NCBI GenBank assembly: GCA_016706365.1
Contig: JADJJU010000006.1
Location: 1 to 64,000, forward strand
Direction: 5' to 3'
Origin: Saprospiraceae bacterium
Lineage (GTDB): Bacteria; Bacteroidota; Bacteroidia; Chitinophagales; Saprospiraceae
Length of the DNA stretch: 64,000 nt
A program made the translations under genes and the position numbers. Positions 27,678-35,739 of the stretch are shown here, one piece after another. Each line of letters starts with the position of its first letter. Position 1 is the first letter of the stretch. A model generated the notes under the pieces. That model was not told where the DNA came from. It worked only from the letters and a program-made list of their open reading frames with translations, and made no database searches.

Positions 27678-29819
27678 ATGAATCACATCAAAATCTCCTT
27701 ATTGTTGTTCGGTCTGCTAAGTATAATTGCCTGCAAACCCAAAACAAGTGACTCTGTGGAATATCCTGAAATCCCTGTTACCTACCCTGTCACACGACAA
27801 GATACTGTCACTGATGACTACTTTGGAACACTCATTCAGGACCCATACCGTTGGCTGGAAGATGATAATTCTGCTGAAACAAAAGAATGGGTAAAGCAAC
27901 AGAATGTAGTAACCAATGGATATTTATCTCAAATTCCATTCAGAGAAAAGATTCGTGATCGACTTTCTAAAATCATAAATTTCGAGCGCTTTTCAGCTCC
28001 TGTCCTGGAGGGAGGCAAGTACTATTTCCTCAAAAATGATGGTTTGCAGAATCAAAGTGTATTGTATGCCCAGGACACGCCTGATTCTGAGCCTGAAATG
28101 ATATTGGATCCCAATACCTTTTCTGCTGATGGATCTTCCTCTTTGGCTGCTTTCAAAGTTTCTTCCGACGGATCGCACCTTGCATATGCTGTGTCTGAAG
28201 GTGGTTCTGACTGGTGGACCGTTAAAGTGATGCAATTGAGTGACAAATCGATGAAGTCTGATGAAGTGAAATGGGTGAAGTTTTCCTCTATTCTATGGAC
28301 TGCTGATGGTTTCTATTACTCTCGTTTCCCTGCTTCGGAAGAGGGCGGATTGCTTTCAGGAGCAAATGAATTTCACCAGGTATGGTTCCATAAACTGGGT
28401 ACATCACAGGATGCAGATGTATTGGTCTATAAAGATGAAAAAAATGCTCAGATGACACATTTTGCTGATCTGAGTTCAGATAAGAAGTTTCTGATTATAT
28501 CCGGAGCTGAATCGACTAGTGGCAATTCATTGAAAGTGAAAGATTTAGCAAGGCCTGAGGCGCCATTTATAACTATCGTAGATAACTTCAAAAATGATTA
28601 CCAATTCATTGATCAAATAGACGGTTTGTTATATTTTCTGACAAATCATGAAGCTCCCAATCAAAGAGTCATAGCTATTGATCCTAAAGCTCCATCAGAG
28701 TCCAACTGGAAAGAAATTATCCCTGCATCTCAAGATGTCTTGAGCAATGTGACTTTTGGGAATCAAAAATTGGTTGCCCTCTATATCAGCAAAGCTGCCA
28801 GTGCATTGAAAATTTTTGACCTTAACGGAAAAGCTGCCCAGGATGTGAAATTGCCTGGTATCGGAACTATTGGAGAACTTCAGGCTGACAAGGATCAGCA
28901 GTTTGCATTTTTCAGCTTTACAGAATTCACAAGACCAACTTCCATATATAAACTGGATATTTCTAATGGCTCAACTTCCATCTTTAAGGCTCCTGTCTTT
29001 GACTTTCCTTCTGATGATTACGAAACGCGTCAGATAACATACAAAAGCAAGGATGGCACAGATGTAACCATGTTTTTGGTCCACAAGAAAGGGCAGAAAA
29101 TGGATACTAAAACTCCGGTTTGGCTTTATGGTTATGGAGGATTCAATATCAGTGTGATGCCTCGTTTCTGGGTGGGTAGAATTCCTTTCCTTGAGAATGG
29201 GGGAGTGATGGCTATTGCCAATATCAGAGGAGGTGGAGAAAAAGGTAAAGAATGGCATTCTGCCGGAACGCTGGGCAGAAAGCAAAATGTATTTGATGAT
29301 TTCATAGCTGCTGCTGAATACCTGATTGCGGAAGGAATGACTTCCAAAGAAAAAATCGCGATTGAAGGGGGTTCTAATGGAGGATTATTAGTTGGGGCAT
29401 GTATGACACAGAGACCTGATCTTTTCAAGGTAGCAATTCCAAGGGTAGGTGTTTTGGATATGTTGAGATATCACTTATTTACAATCGGCTGGGCCTGGGC
29501 TACTGATTACGGAAAAAGCGATGAACAGGAAGCCTTCAATTATCTCATCAAATATTCACCGGTCCACAATGTGAAAGAAGCGACTTATCCGGCAACGATT
29601 GTTGTGACAGCAGATCATGACGATAGGGTTGTGCCTGCTCATTCATTCAAGTTCATAGCTGCGCTTCAGGCGAAACAACAAGGGAATGTACCAGTATTAG
29701 CAAGAATTGAGACAAGTGCAGGTCACGGAGCAGGAAAACCGGTCTCTAAAATCATTGAAGAGGAAACTGATATTCTAAGTTTCATGTTTTACAATCTTCA
29801 GCATCCTGTCAAGTATTAA
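27678..29819 (+). CDS. Prolyl oligopeptidase (peptidase S9A), lipoprotein
   Basis: 713 aa. Lipoprotein signal ending LLSIIACKPK, then PVTRQDTVTDDYFGTLIQDPYRWLEDD, the canonical S9A N-terminus. A seven-bladed propeller covers about 80-420; the C-terminal alpha/beta-hydrolase has the nucleophile Ser in EGGSNGGLLVG, the Asp in TADHDDRVVPAHS and the His in AGHGAGKP, all intact. It cleaves after proline in short peptides, presumably in the periplasm. Followed by a hairpin-rich intergenic stretch. Confidence 0.95.
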   Translation: MNHIKISLLLFGLLSIIACKPKTSDSVEYPEIPVTYPVTRQDTVTDDYFGTLIQDPYRWLEDDNSAETKEWVKQQNVVTNGYLSQIPFREKIRDRLSKIINFERFSAPVLEGGKYYFLKNDGLQNQSVLYAQDTPDSEPEMILDPNTFSADGSSSLAAFKVSSDGSHLAYAVSEGGSDWWTVKVMQLSDKSMKSDEVKWVKFSSILWTADGFYYSRFPASEEGGLLSGANEFHQVWFHKLGTSQDADVLVYKDEKNAQMTHFADLSSDKKFLIISGAESTSGNSLKVKDLARPEAPFITIVDNFKNDYQFIDQIDGLLYFLTNHEAPNQRVIAIDPKAPSESNWKEIIPASQDVLSNVTFGNQKLVALYISKAASALKIFDLNGKAAQDVKLPGIGTIGELQADKDQQFAFFSFTEFTRPTSIYKLDISNGSTSIFKAPVFDFPSDDYETRQITYKSKDGTDVTMFLVHKKGQKMDTKTPVWLYGYGGFNISVMPRFWVGRIPFLENGGVMAIANIRGGGEKGKEWHSAGTLGRKQNVFDDFIAAAEYLIAEGMTSKEKIAIEGGSNGGLLVGACMTQRPDLFKVAIPRVGVLDMLRYHLFTIGWAWATDYGKSDEQEAFNYLIKYSPVHNVKEATYPATIVVTADHDDRVVPAHSFKFIAALQAKQQGNVPVLARIETSAGHGAGKPVSKIIEEETDILSFMFYNLQHPVKY

Positions 29820-29859
29820 TTTGGCAGCATTATCTAGTTGTTGCCCCAATTTGATTTGG

Positions 29860-29967
29860 AATCCCTGAAAGGGATTGACCAACTGGTAGCCCCGGATTTT
29901 AATCAGGGGTAATAAGGTAATAAAAGCTTGTTTTTGGCGTGATTTTTGCCTGAATGGCGCAAAAATC
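29860..29967. repeat. Cluster of three hairpins
   Basis: Perfect AATCCCT-GAA-AGGGATT (29860-29876), then CCCCGGATT-TT-AATCAGGGG with one G-A mismatch (29890-29909), then GATTTTTGC/GCAAAAATC with a 9-nt loop (29941-29967). It lies between the peptidase stop and the diadenylate cyclase start. The first two look like the GC-rich short-loop hairpins near 57.5 kb. No T-run follows, so simple termination is doubtful. Confidence 0.65.
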
Positions 29968-30019
29968 GTGACAAAACAAACACACAAAATCGTATGTAAA
30001 CAGATAAATATTTAGCCTT

Positions 30020-30814
30020 TTGATTGAATTAGGATTTTTACAAATAACGGTTTGGGATATTCTTGATATAGGAATATTCGGTTTCCTGATTTACAAAATC
30101 TACAAGCTGCTTAGAGGCAGTGTAGGGTTCTATATATTCTTTGGCCTTTTGCTTTTGTATGGACTTTGGTGGCTATTCAGTTTCCTCAATATGGATTTGA
30201 TGAGTTCATTACTGGGGCAATTTGCGAGTATTGGAGTCATATTACTGATAGTTGTTTTCCAACCGGAAATACGTCGATTCCTTTTGATCCTTGGTGCAAA
30301 TGCAATGAAAGGAAGATTGGAATTTCTCAAGAGACTGTTCAAGCTGGATGGAGGAATCTCTGTATTCACAGATAAAGTTCCAATTAAAGAATCACTGAAA
30401 GGTGCCATCCTGAGCCTTGCCAAGCGAAATATAGGAGCATTAATAGTTTTCGCCAGATCAGAACATTTGTATAATTTCCGGGAGACAGGAGTTAGGCTGG
30501 ATGCACGTATATCTCAGATGTTAATAGAAAGTATTTTTGAAAAGACCAGTCCTCTGCACGATGGGGCGCTGATAATAGTGGGACACAGATTATATGCAGC
30601 TTCCTGTATTTTGCCATTGTCTTATGATCCGGGTCTTCCACTAAAATATGGACTCAGACACCGGGCAGCAATTGGAGCTACAGAATTGACTGATATAGAA
30701 GCAATCGTGATTTCAGAGGAAACCAGCAATATCTCATTGGCTAAAGGAGGAAAGATTTTTGAAATAAAAGATGAGGCGGACCTTGATAATGTTTTGAATA
30801 AATATGATTATTAA
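30020..30814 (+). CDS. cdaA: Diadenylate cyclase CdaA
   Basis: 264 aa beginning at a TTG at 30020, because the first ATG is inside the third membrane helix. Three N-terminal transmembrane helices (WDILDIGIFGFLIYKIYKLL, FYIFFGLLLLYGLWWLF, FASIGVILLIVVF) precede the DAC domain with SPLHDGALII and GLRHRAAIGA (DGA and RHR motifs). It condenses two ATP into c-di-AMP at the membrane. The GNAT gene starts 7 bp after it. Confidence 0.93.
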   Translation: MIELGFLQITVWDILDIGIFGFLIYKIYKLLRGSVGFYIFFGLLLLYGLWWLFSFLNMDLMSSLLGQFASIGVILLIVVFQPEIRRFLLILGANAMKGRLEFLKRLFKLDGGISVFTDKVPIKESLKGAILSLAKRNIGALIVFARSEHLYNFRETGVRLDARISQMLIESIFEKTSPLHDGALIIVGHRLYAASCILPLSYDPGLPLKYGLRHRAAIGATELTDIEAIVISEETSNISLAKGGKIFEIKDEADLDNVLNKYDY

Positions 30815-30821
30815 AAATGCT

Positions 30822-31365
30822 ATGACCAAAACTGAGATCGAACATATCCCCGAGTATGAATTGCATGAAATGGCAAATACTCAGATTGCTGCATTGCTGG
30901 CAGAAAGCTTCCAGGGATATCCTCAGGGGCAGAACGCATTATAAACAAATGCCTTCATTCAGAGTACTGTTTAGTGAGAATGATGAATTGGCAGGGCATG
31001 CAGCGGTAGACCATCGGCAGGTAAGTATGGGAGGGAAGCTGTATCAGATTTTTGGACTGGCAGATGTTTGTGTCCGGGAAATATCTCAGCATGCGGGCGT
31101 AGGTTCTCAAATCATGGCTTATATCCGCAACCTGGCCAAAGAGCATGAGATTGATTTTCTAATGGCATTTTCTGAAGACAGAGAATTCTATCACCGTTTC
31201 GGATTCGAGGTTTTCACCGGATTTAGTAAATGGCTCGTCCTTCTCAATAATCATTCACTCGGACTGGTCAATCGAAAGATTGAAGGCTCTCTTCTAATAG
31301 CACCTTTGAAAAAAGGATTAAAAGCGAACATGGGAGATTTGGATTTGATGGGGACGGTGTTTTAG
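30822..31365 (+). CDS. GNAT family N-acetyltransferase, frameshifted
   Basis: The ATG at 30822 (an in-frame ATG at 30804 also exists) opens MTKTEIEHIPEYELHEMANT...SFQGYPQG. The frame breaks at GGGGC (30926-30930); dropping one base gives RTHYKQMPSFRVLFSENDEL and the rest of the protein. Core GNAT features: LYQIFGLADVCVREISQHAGVGSQIMAYI (acetyl-CoA loop after strand 4) and FLMAFSEDREFYHRFGFEVF. About 180 aa in all. Substrate unknown. Probably co-transcribed with cdaA. Confidence 0.8.
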
Positions 31366-31376
31366 ATTATGAGAGA

Positions 31377-31436
31377 TGAGATATAAGATATAAGAAAAAC
31401 AGCCGGTTATGAGTTAGGAGTTATGAATTATGAGCC
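31377..31436. repeat. Heptamer repeat island F (GATATAA, TTATGAG units)
   Basis: Two GATATAA units, an AACAGCC (the complement of GGCTGTT, 31398-31404), then TTATGAG/TTAGGAG/TTATGAA units. The 18-mer at 31417-31434 is an exact inverted copy of 42240-42257. It lies in the gap between the convergent GNAT and glycosyltransferase genes. Confidence 0.7.
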
Positions 31437-31442
31437 TTTCCC

Positions 31443-32663
31443 TCACTCAAAATCTTTCCTCCGCATCTCCCAGACCTCATCGAAACCCTTGAAATAAGAA
31501 TGGGATGTGGCCATGTAATCCTTATTGGCCTTTCTGATTTTCAATAAACTTAAAATTTGCCTGATAACAAATAAAGGAATCAAAGGAATTGCTTTCCAAA
31601 TTTCTGAGGGTGCTCTGTTGAGCTTTAGAGCCAGCATAAAGGTAAGGGCAAATAACAGCAAGGCTCCAATAATTGCACAGGCCCAAACAGGCTGAAAAAA
31701 CAGATTTAGCAAAATCAGCATCAAAGATCCTCCGGTAAGTATAATCATTGGGGGCATCAGGATTGTCAGACTGAACAGTGTACGGTTCCAGCTTCCGCTG
31801 AAAATTCCTTTCATAAGAAGAACAAGTACATCTAATGTATGCCTGAAATAAGAATTCAGCCATCTTGTCCTTTGACGGGAGACCTGATCAGAGGTCGATA
31901 CTTTTTCATCAAAAAGTATGGCTTTGTTGGCATATGCAATCCTGACTCCGGAATCGACAAGCTCCATCTGAAGTGATTTGTCTTCAGATACTACTAATCC
32001 TTCCCGATGGAATTGAGATACTTCCCGCTCTATATTTTTCTTATAAATATTGCTTTCAATCGACATCCCGGAACCAGCGATGGTAGAGGAAGACCCTAAA
32101 ACAAAGGGAACTCTTCGGACCGTGTAATCATAATAATATTCTCCCATAGCGTCAAGTGCAGCATATGCTGTATCCAGGTTCTTGGCAGTTCTTTTACCCT
32201 GAACAGTCTTATATCCTTTTTTATGGAAGGCATTGATTTCACTAAGAAAATCAGGATGAGCCAGATTGTCCGGGTCAAAAATGGCAACAAATGCATGCTT
32301 TCTGACAAATAATTCCATTGCCCGCTTAATCGACATGACTTTTGAATTCAGGGGATTTTCAGGATAATGTACATGCAGACGAGGATGAGAAAGTGGGAAA
32401 TCTTTGACTGCTACCTTATCAGCTACCAGATAGATTTCATAGTTAGTGTATTTCTGTTGCAGCAGCGATTCTACAAGCGGAACGGCAATGTCCAGGTTAT
32501 TGTAAACTGTGATGACACAAGCAAAATCAGATTTTTCTCCTTCCACTTTTGGAGAACTGTACCCTTTTAAATATGCCAGCAAAGCCGTTATAAATGGAAA
32601 GCTCAGCCAAAATATGATGATGAGGCTGAGAATTTGTAAAATGATGAGAAATATACTTTCCAT
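31443..32663 (-). CDS. Membrane-bound family 2 glycosyltransferase
   Basis: 406 aa. An N-terminal membrane helix (LIILQILSLIIIFWLSFPFI), then a GT2 domain with ACVITVYNNLDIAVPLVESL, the DxD in AIFDPDNLAHPDFLSE, GSGMSIES, VVSEDKSLQMEL and QVSRQRTRWLNSYF (QxxRW), followed by three C-terminal helices. This is the layout of processive, membrane polysaccharide synthases. Third gene of a GT4-GT2-GT2 operon; the gap to the preceding gene is 3 bp. Polymer unknown. Confidence 0.87.
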   Translation of the reverse strand: MESIFLIILQILSLIIIFWLSFPFITALLAYLKGYSSPKVEGEKSDFACVITVYNNLDIAVPLVESLLQQKYTNYEIYLVADKVAVKDFPLSHPRLHVHYPENPLNSKVMSIKRAMELFVRKHAFVAIFDPDNLAHPDFLSEINAFHKKGYKTVQGKRTAKNLDTAYAALDAMGEYYYDYTVRRVPFVLGSSSTIAGSGMSIESNIYKKNIEREVSQFHREGLVVSEDKSLQMELVDSGVRIAYANKAILFDEKVSTSDQVSRQRTRWLNSYFRHTLDVLVLLMKGIFSGSWNRTLFSLTILMPPMIILTGGSLMLILLNLFFQPVWACAIIGALLLFALTFMLALKLNRAPSEIWKAIPLIPLFVIRQILSLLKIRKANKDYMATSHSYFKGFDEVWEMRRKDFE

Positions 32664-32666
32664 ATG

Positions 32667-33841
32667 TTAAGCTCTTTTTGCTCTTTCCCAGGTCGCTTTT
32701 TGGGAGCCCTTTAAGTACCTTGCCAATCCAAAAAACACAGCAAGATTCATCATCGTGAAATAATATGGCACAAAAGAAAATGTGTTCTTTTCTCCCTTTT
32801 TGTCCTTCCAATAACCGTGAATGGCTAATCCATAAAACATCACTTGTCCGGCTAAAATTAAGCCATATAGCAAAGGATTATAGCACACAAGAATCGGATT
32901 GATCAAAATCAGTATCAACAGGCTGAAAGGAGCCGCACTCCATCTGAATGCTCTGTGCGAAATATAACTGTATGTCAGCAAAGGATTCGGCCAGGGTATC
33001 AGGACTCTCCTGAGTCTTGACATAGATTGCCAACCCCCTGCACTGATTCTTACTTTCCTTTTCCATTCTTCACTAACATCTGCAGAAGCAGTCTCCATTG
33101 CGTATGCTTTAGGATTATAAGCCACTTTGTACCCTTTCAGTGTTACTCTCATAGATTGCATGAAATCATCCAGGATGGTGTCTGGTTCCAGAGGTTCGTA
33201 CAGTGATTTACGGTAAGACATTAACTCTCCTGCAGCACCCACGACGGAATAAAGGTCACTATCAAGTTGCTTCAACCAGGATTCATATTTCCAGTAAAGG
33301 CCTTCCCCTGCACTGCTTACATGTCCGCTGTTCTGTACCAAAATTCTTTTTTCACCTGTGACTGCACCGATGTGCGGATCAGCATAAGGAGCTACTAATT
33401 CGCGGATGGCGTCCCGGTTCAGAAGTGTATTGGCATCGCAGAACACCACAATTTCTCCATCGGCTTCAAGCACTGCCCGATTCATTGCCGAGGCTTTCCT
33501 TTTCGTTCTGCTGAATGCATCCAGAGATATTTATCCTGATTCTGCTTCAAAATATCTAAGGAATGATCATCACTGCCGTCTGAAATGTAGATGATCTGAA
33601 GTTTGTCCTGGGGATAGTCCAACTCAAAAGTATTTTCAATTTTCTTGCGGATAAAATCCCCTTCATTGAAGCATGGAATGATAAGACTCACTGCAGGCTC
33701 AAAATCTGCACTGTACTTTTTTACAGGAAACAAAGCCTTTTTTATCTTTACAAGAATGGTTGTGATAATGCCATAACCTATGTAGGTATATATGACTGTT
33801 GCCAGCGCCACCCAAAACAATATAAGTAGTGCACAAGTCAT
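32667..33841 (-). CDS. Membrane-bound family 2 glycosyltransferase, frameshifted
   Basis: Two frames belong to one protein. From the ATG at 33841: membrane helix, VSLIIPCFNEGDFIRKKIENT, ISDGSDDHSLDIL, SAERKGK. After a break near 33488-33500 it continues as SAMNRAVLEADGEIVVFCDANTLL (split DAN/DxD-like motif), VTGEKRIL, GAAGELMSYRKSLYEPL, LDDFMQSMRVTLKGYKVAYNP and three to four C-terminal helices. The start overlaps the GT4 gene by 4 bp (ATGA). About 390 aa. Confidence 0.82.
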
Positions 33842-35070
33842 GATTTTTGTTTTGAGAATTTTGATATTAAATCCCAAAATCGCGCGACTCTGGCGTCCCA
33901 GGAATTGGAAGCGGCAACTTTATTACGGGCTTCAGCTTTGCCCGGAGTATTTTCCTGTAAAGCCACACTGATATTTTGCGAAAATTCCGAAGATGAATCT
34001 GCCAGGTAAACTACATCCTTAAACAACAGAATATCTTCAGAGAAAGGAGTACTTACCACAGGTTTACCGGAAGCCAGATACTCGTTGATTTTGAGCGGAT
34101 AAATACTTTTTGTAAGTTCATTACAAAGAAATGGTAAGATCAAAACATCAAAATGCTGCAAATAAGCCGGCAAATCTTTGATGCTTTTAGGTCCCGTAAA
34201 ATAAAGATTTGGGATGGCATCCAAATCAATATCCGTATGCCCATAATGGTTTCTTGGTCCAACCAAAACTATAGATTTCTCAGGATGCTCAGTTGCTACC
34301 CTTTGTATGATCTCGTAATCCAATCTGTGACAAATATTTCCGGTATATCCAATTATGGGATGCGGAATGTCCAGAATATCTTTAGGAATTTGTAATATTG
34401 AATTATAAGCTGTTTCAAACAATGCAATATCAGCCGCGTTTGGAAAGTACTGAACTTCCTTTCCGGATATTGCTGTCAAATCCTTTGTCAATTGTAGCGA
34501 AGTTGCAATGCTGAAATCTGCATTTTGAATGCACCTTATTTCCAAATACGAACCATGCTTTTGCAGATAGGGCTCCAATGCCCGGATATTGTCTCTCGAT
34601 TGATACACAAAAAATTCTGCAGGAAAATCAGCAGACAATTCCTGAAGATATATTGGATTAAAGGAATTTAAAAGTATGCAACTTTTGTGTCCATCCTGCC
34701 TTAGGGCTTTTTTAATACAATCCTGCAGCTTGCTATTGTTCCTCCTGAGCAAATTCTCATAAATGGCGCCCGGGCTCAACCAGTTGATGGGAAACATGGC
34801 CGGTGGAGTGATAGATTTTAAATTTGGATCTTCACCGGGAATGGAATTGACGAAGTCTTTACTAAAGAATAAGGCATTCTTTCTCTTCTTTATCCGATCC
34901 ATATGTCTCTCTCTCCATAAATCCAGCCAGGTGAAGGGATAGTCTACATAGTATACAGGACCGTTTTTTGCGAAAGTTTTAGCTAAAGACCAGGATGCTG
35001 AAGAAAATTCTCCATCCCATCTCGACATAGAGATTATAACAATTGGCACTTGTGGTTGCAATGGTTCCAA
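33838..35070 (-). CDS. Family 4 glycosyltransferase
   Basis: 410 aa, no signal peptide. Two Rossmann halves: an N-terminal acceptor domain (IVIISMSRWDGEFSSASW, LNSFNPIYLQELSADFP, NADFSIATSLQLTKDL, YFPNAADIALF) and a C-terminal donor domain (IIGYTGNICHRLDYEII, IVLVGPRN, LYFTGPKSIKDLPAYLQHFDVLILPF, SIYPLKINEYLASGKPVVSTPFSED), with the family's E-x7-E-like element in KINEYLASGKPV. Resembles TuaH-like enzymes. First gene of the glycosyltransferase operon, presumably making an exopolysaccharide. Confidence 0.87.
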   Translation of the reverse strand: MEPLQPQVPIVIISMSRWDGEFSSASWSLAKTFAKNGPVYYVDYPFTWLDLWRERHMDRIKKRKNALFFSKDFVNSIPGEDPNLKSITPPAMFPINWLSPGAIYENLLRRNNSKLQDCIKKALRQDGHKSCILLNSFNPIYLQELSADFPAEFFVYQSRDNIRALEPYLQKHGSYLEIRCIQNADFSIATSLQLTKDLTAISGKEVQYFPNAADIALFETAYNSILQIPKDILDIPHPIIGYTGNICHRLDYEIIQRVATEHPEKSIVLVGPRNHYGHTDIDLDAIPNLYFTGPKSIKDLPAYLQHFDVLILPFLCNELTKSIYPLKINEYLASGKPVVSTPFSEDILLFKDVVYLADSSSEFSQNISVALQENTPGKAEARNKVAASNSWDARVARFWDLISKFSKQKS

Positions 35071-35283
35071 GGAACAGCTGATTAAAAGCGAAAATTACCT
35101 ATTTAAACTGAAAAATGAATTATAACTAGTTTATGATTCCAATTATGAGTCTCAATATTGAAAATTGAACTTCAGACAGACCAGCTTATTCAATAATTCG
35201 CCACTCCTCTGTATATTAATTTATGTCTTTCATCCGATTTTTTCATCATTTCGTCTGTAGAATTAATCCGGTAAATGTTAAAG

Positions 35284-35337
35284 TTTACGACAGGTGTCGT
35301 AAAAATTTGGTTCTACGACAATCATCGTATATATTTG
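35284..35337 (+). promoter_or_regulatory. BlaI-type operator pair and promoter
   Basis: A near-perfect 20-bp palindrome, TTTACGACA-GG-TGTCGTAAA (35284-35303), and a weaker copy TACGACAATCATCGTA (35314-35329), with centres 28 bp apart. A -33 TTTG (35306-35309) and a -7 TATATTTG (35330-35337) with a 20-bp spacer fit the Bacteroidota promoter, so the operators bracket and overlap it. The blaI-like start at 35353 follows 15 bp later, consistent with autoregulation. Confidence 0.75.
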
Positions 35338-35352
35338 TCACATCGAAAAGTA

Positions 35353-35739
35353 ATGAATATGAGGGCAAATGCACCAAGTGAAGGGGAGATGGTTTTATTG
35401 AATATCCTCTGGGATCACGAAAGACCTATGAGTGTAAGAGAATTACATGAATTGTTGGGAGACAAGGAGGTTGGGTACACCACCACATTAAAGCAAATGC
35501 AGCGGATGCAGGAGAAAGGCTTGGTTGACAGATCAACAGAGGGAAGGCTGCATTTGTATTTTCCATTGATCAAGCGGGATATTGTCAGAGACAATATGCT
35601 CCAGCAAATGGTAGAGAATGTGTTCCAGGGATCCGCAATGGACTTAGTTTTGCACGCCATAGAACAAGGGCCTATTACCAAAGAACAATTGGAATCTTTA
35701 GAAGAATGGATCAACGAGCAAAAGAAATTGCATGAATAA
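35353..35739 (+). CDS. BlaI/MecI/CopY family transcriptional repressor
   Basis: 128 aa from the ATG at 35353; an upstream in-frame extension would cross the promoter and operators and is rejected. The winged helix has EGEMVLLNILWDHERPMSVREL, YTTTLKQMQRMQEKGLVDR and GRLHLYFPLI, followed by the C-terminal dimer helix ALDLVL-type region. Family members bind palindromes as dimers and are cleaved when a paired membrane peptidase senses a signal. The stop overlaps the next gene by 8 bp. Confidence 0.92.
   Translation: MNMRANAPSEGEMVLLNILWDHERPMSVRELHELLGDKEVGYTTTLKQMQRMQEKGLVDRSTEGRLHLYFPLIKRDIVRDNMLQQMVENVFQGSAMDLVLHAIEQGPITKEQLESLEEWINEQKKLHE

Noticed and set aside
29775..29987. 70-aa minus-strand open frame after the prolyl oligopeptidase
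   Set aside because: It runs through the hairpin cluster and has no recognisable feature.
35275..35352. Longer N-terminus for the BlaI-like repressor
   Set aside because: It would translate the operators and promoter; family proteins start near the 35353 ATG.
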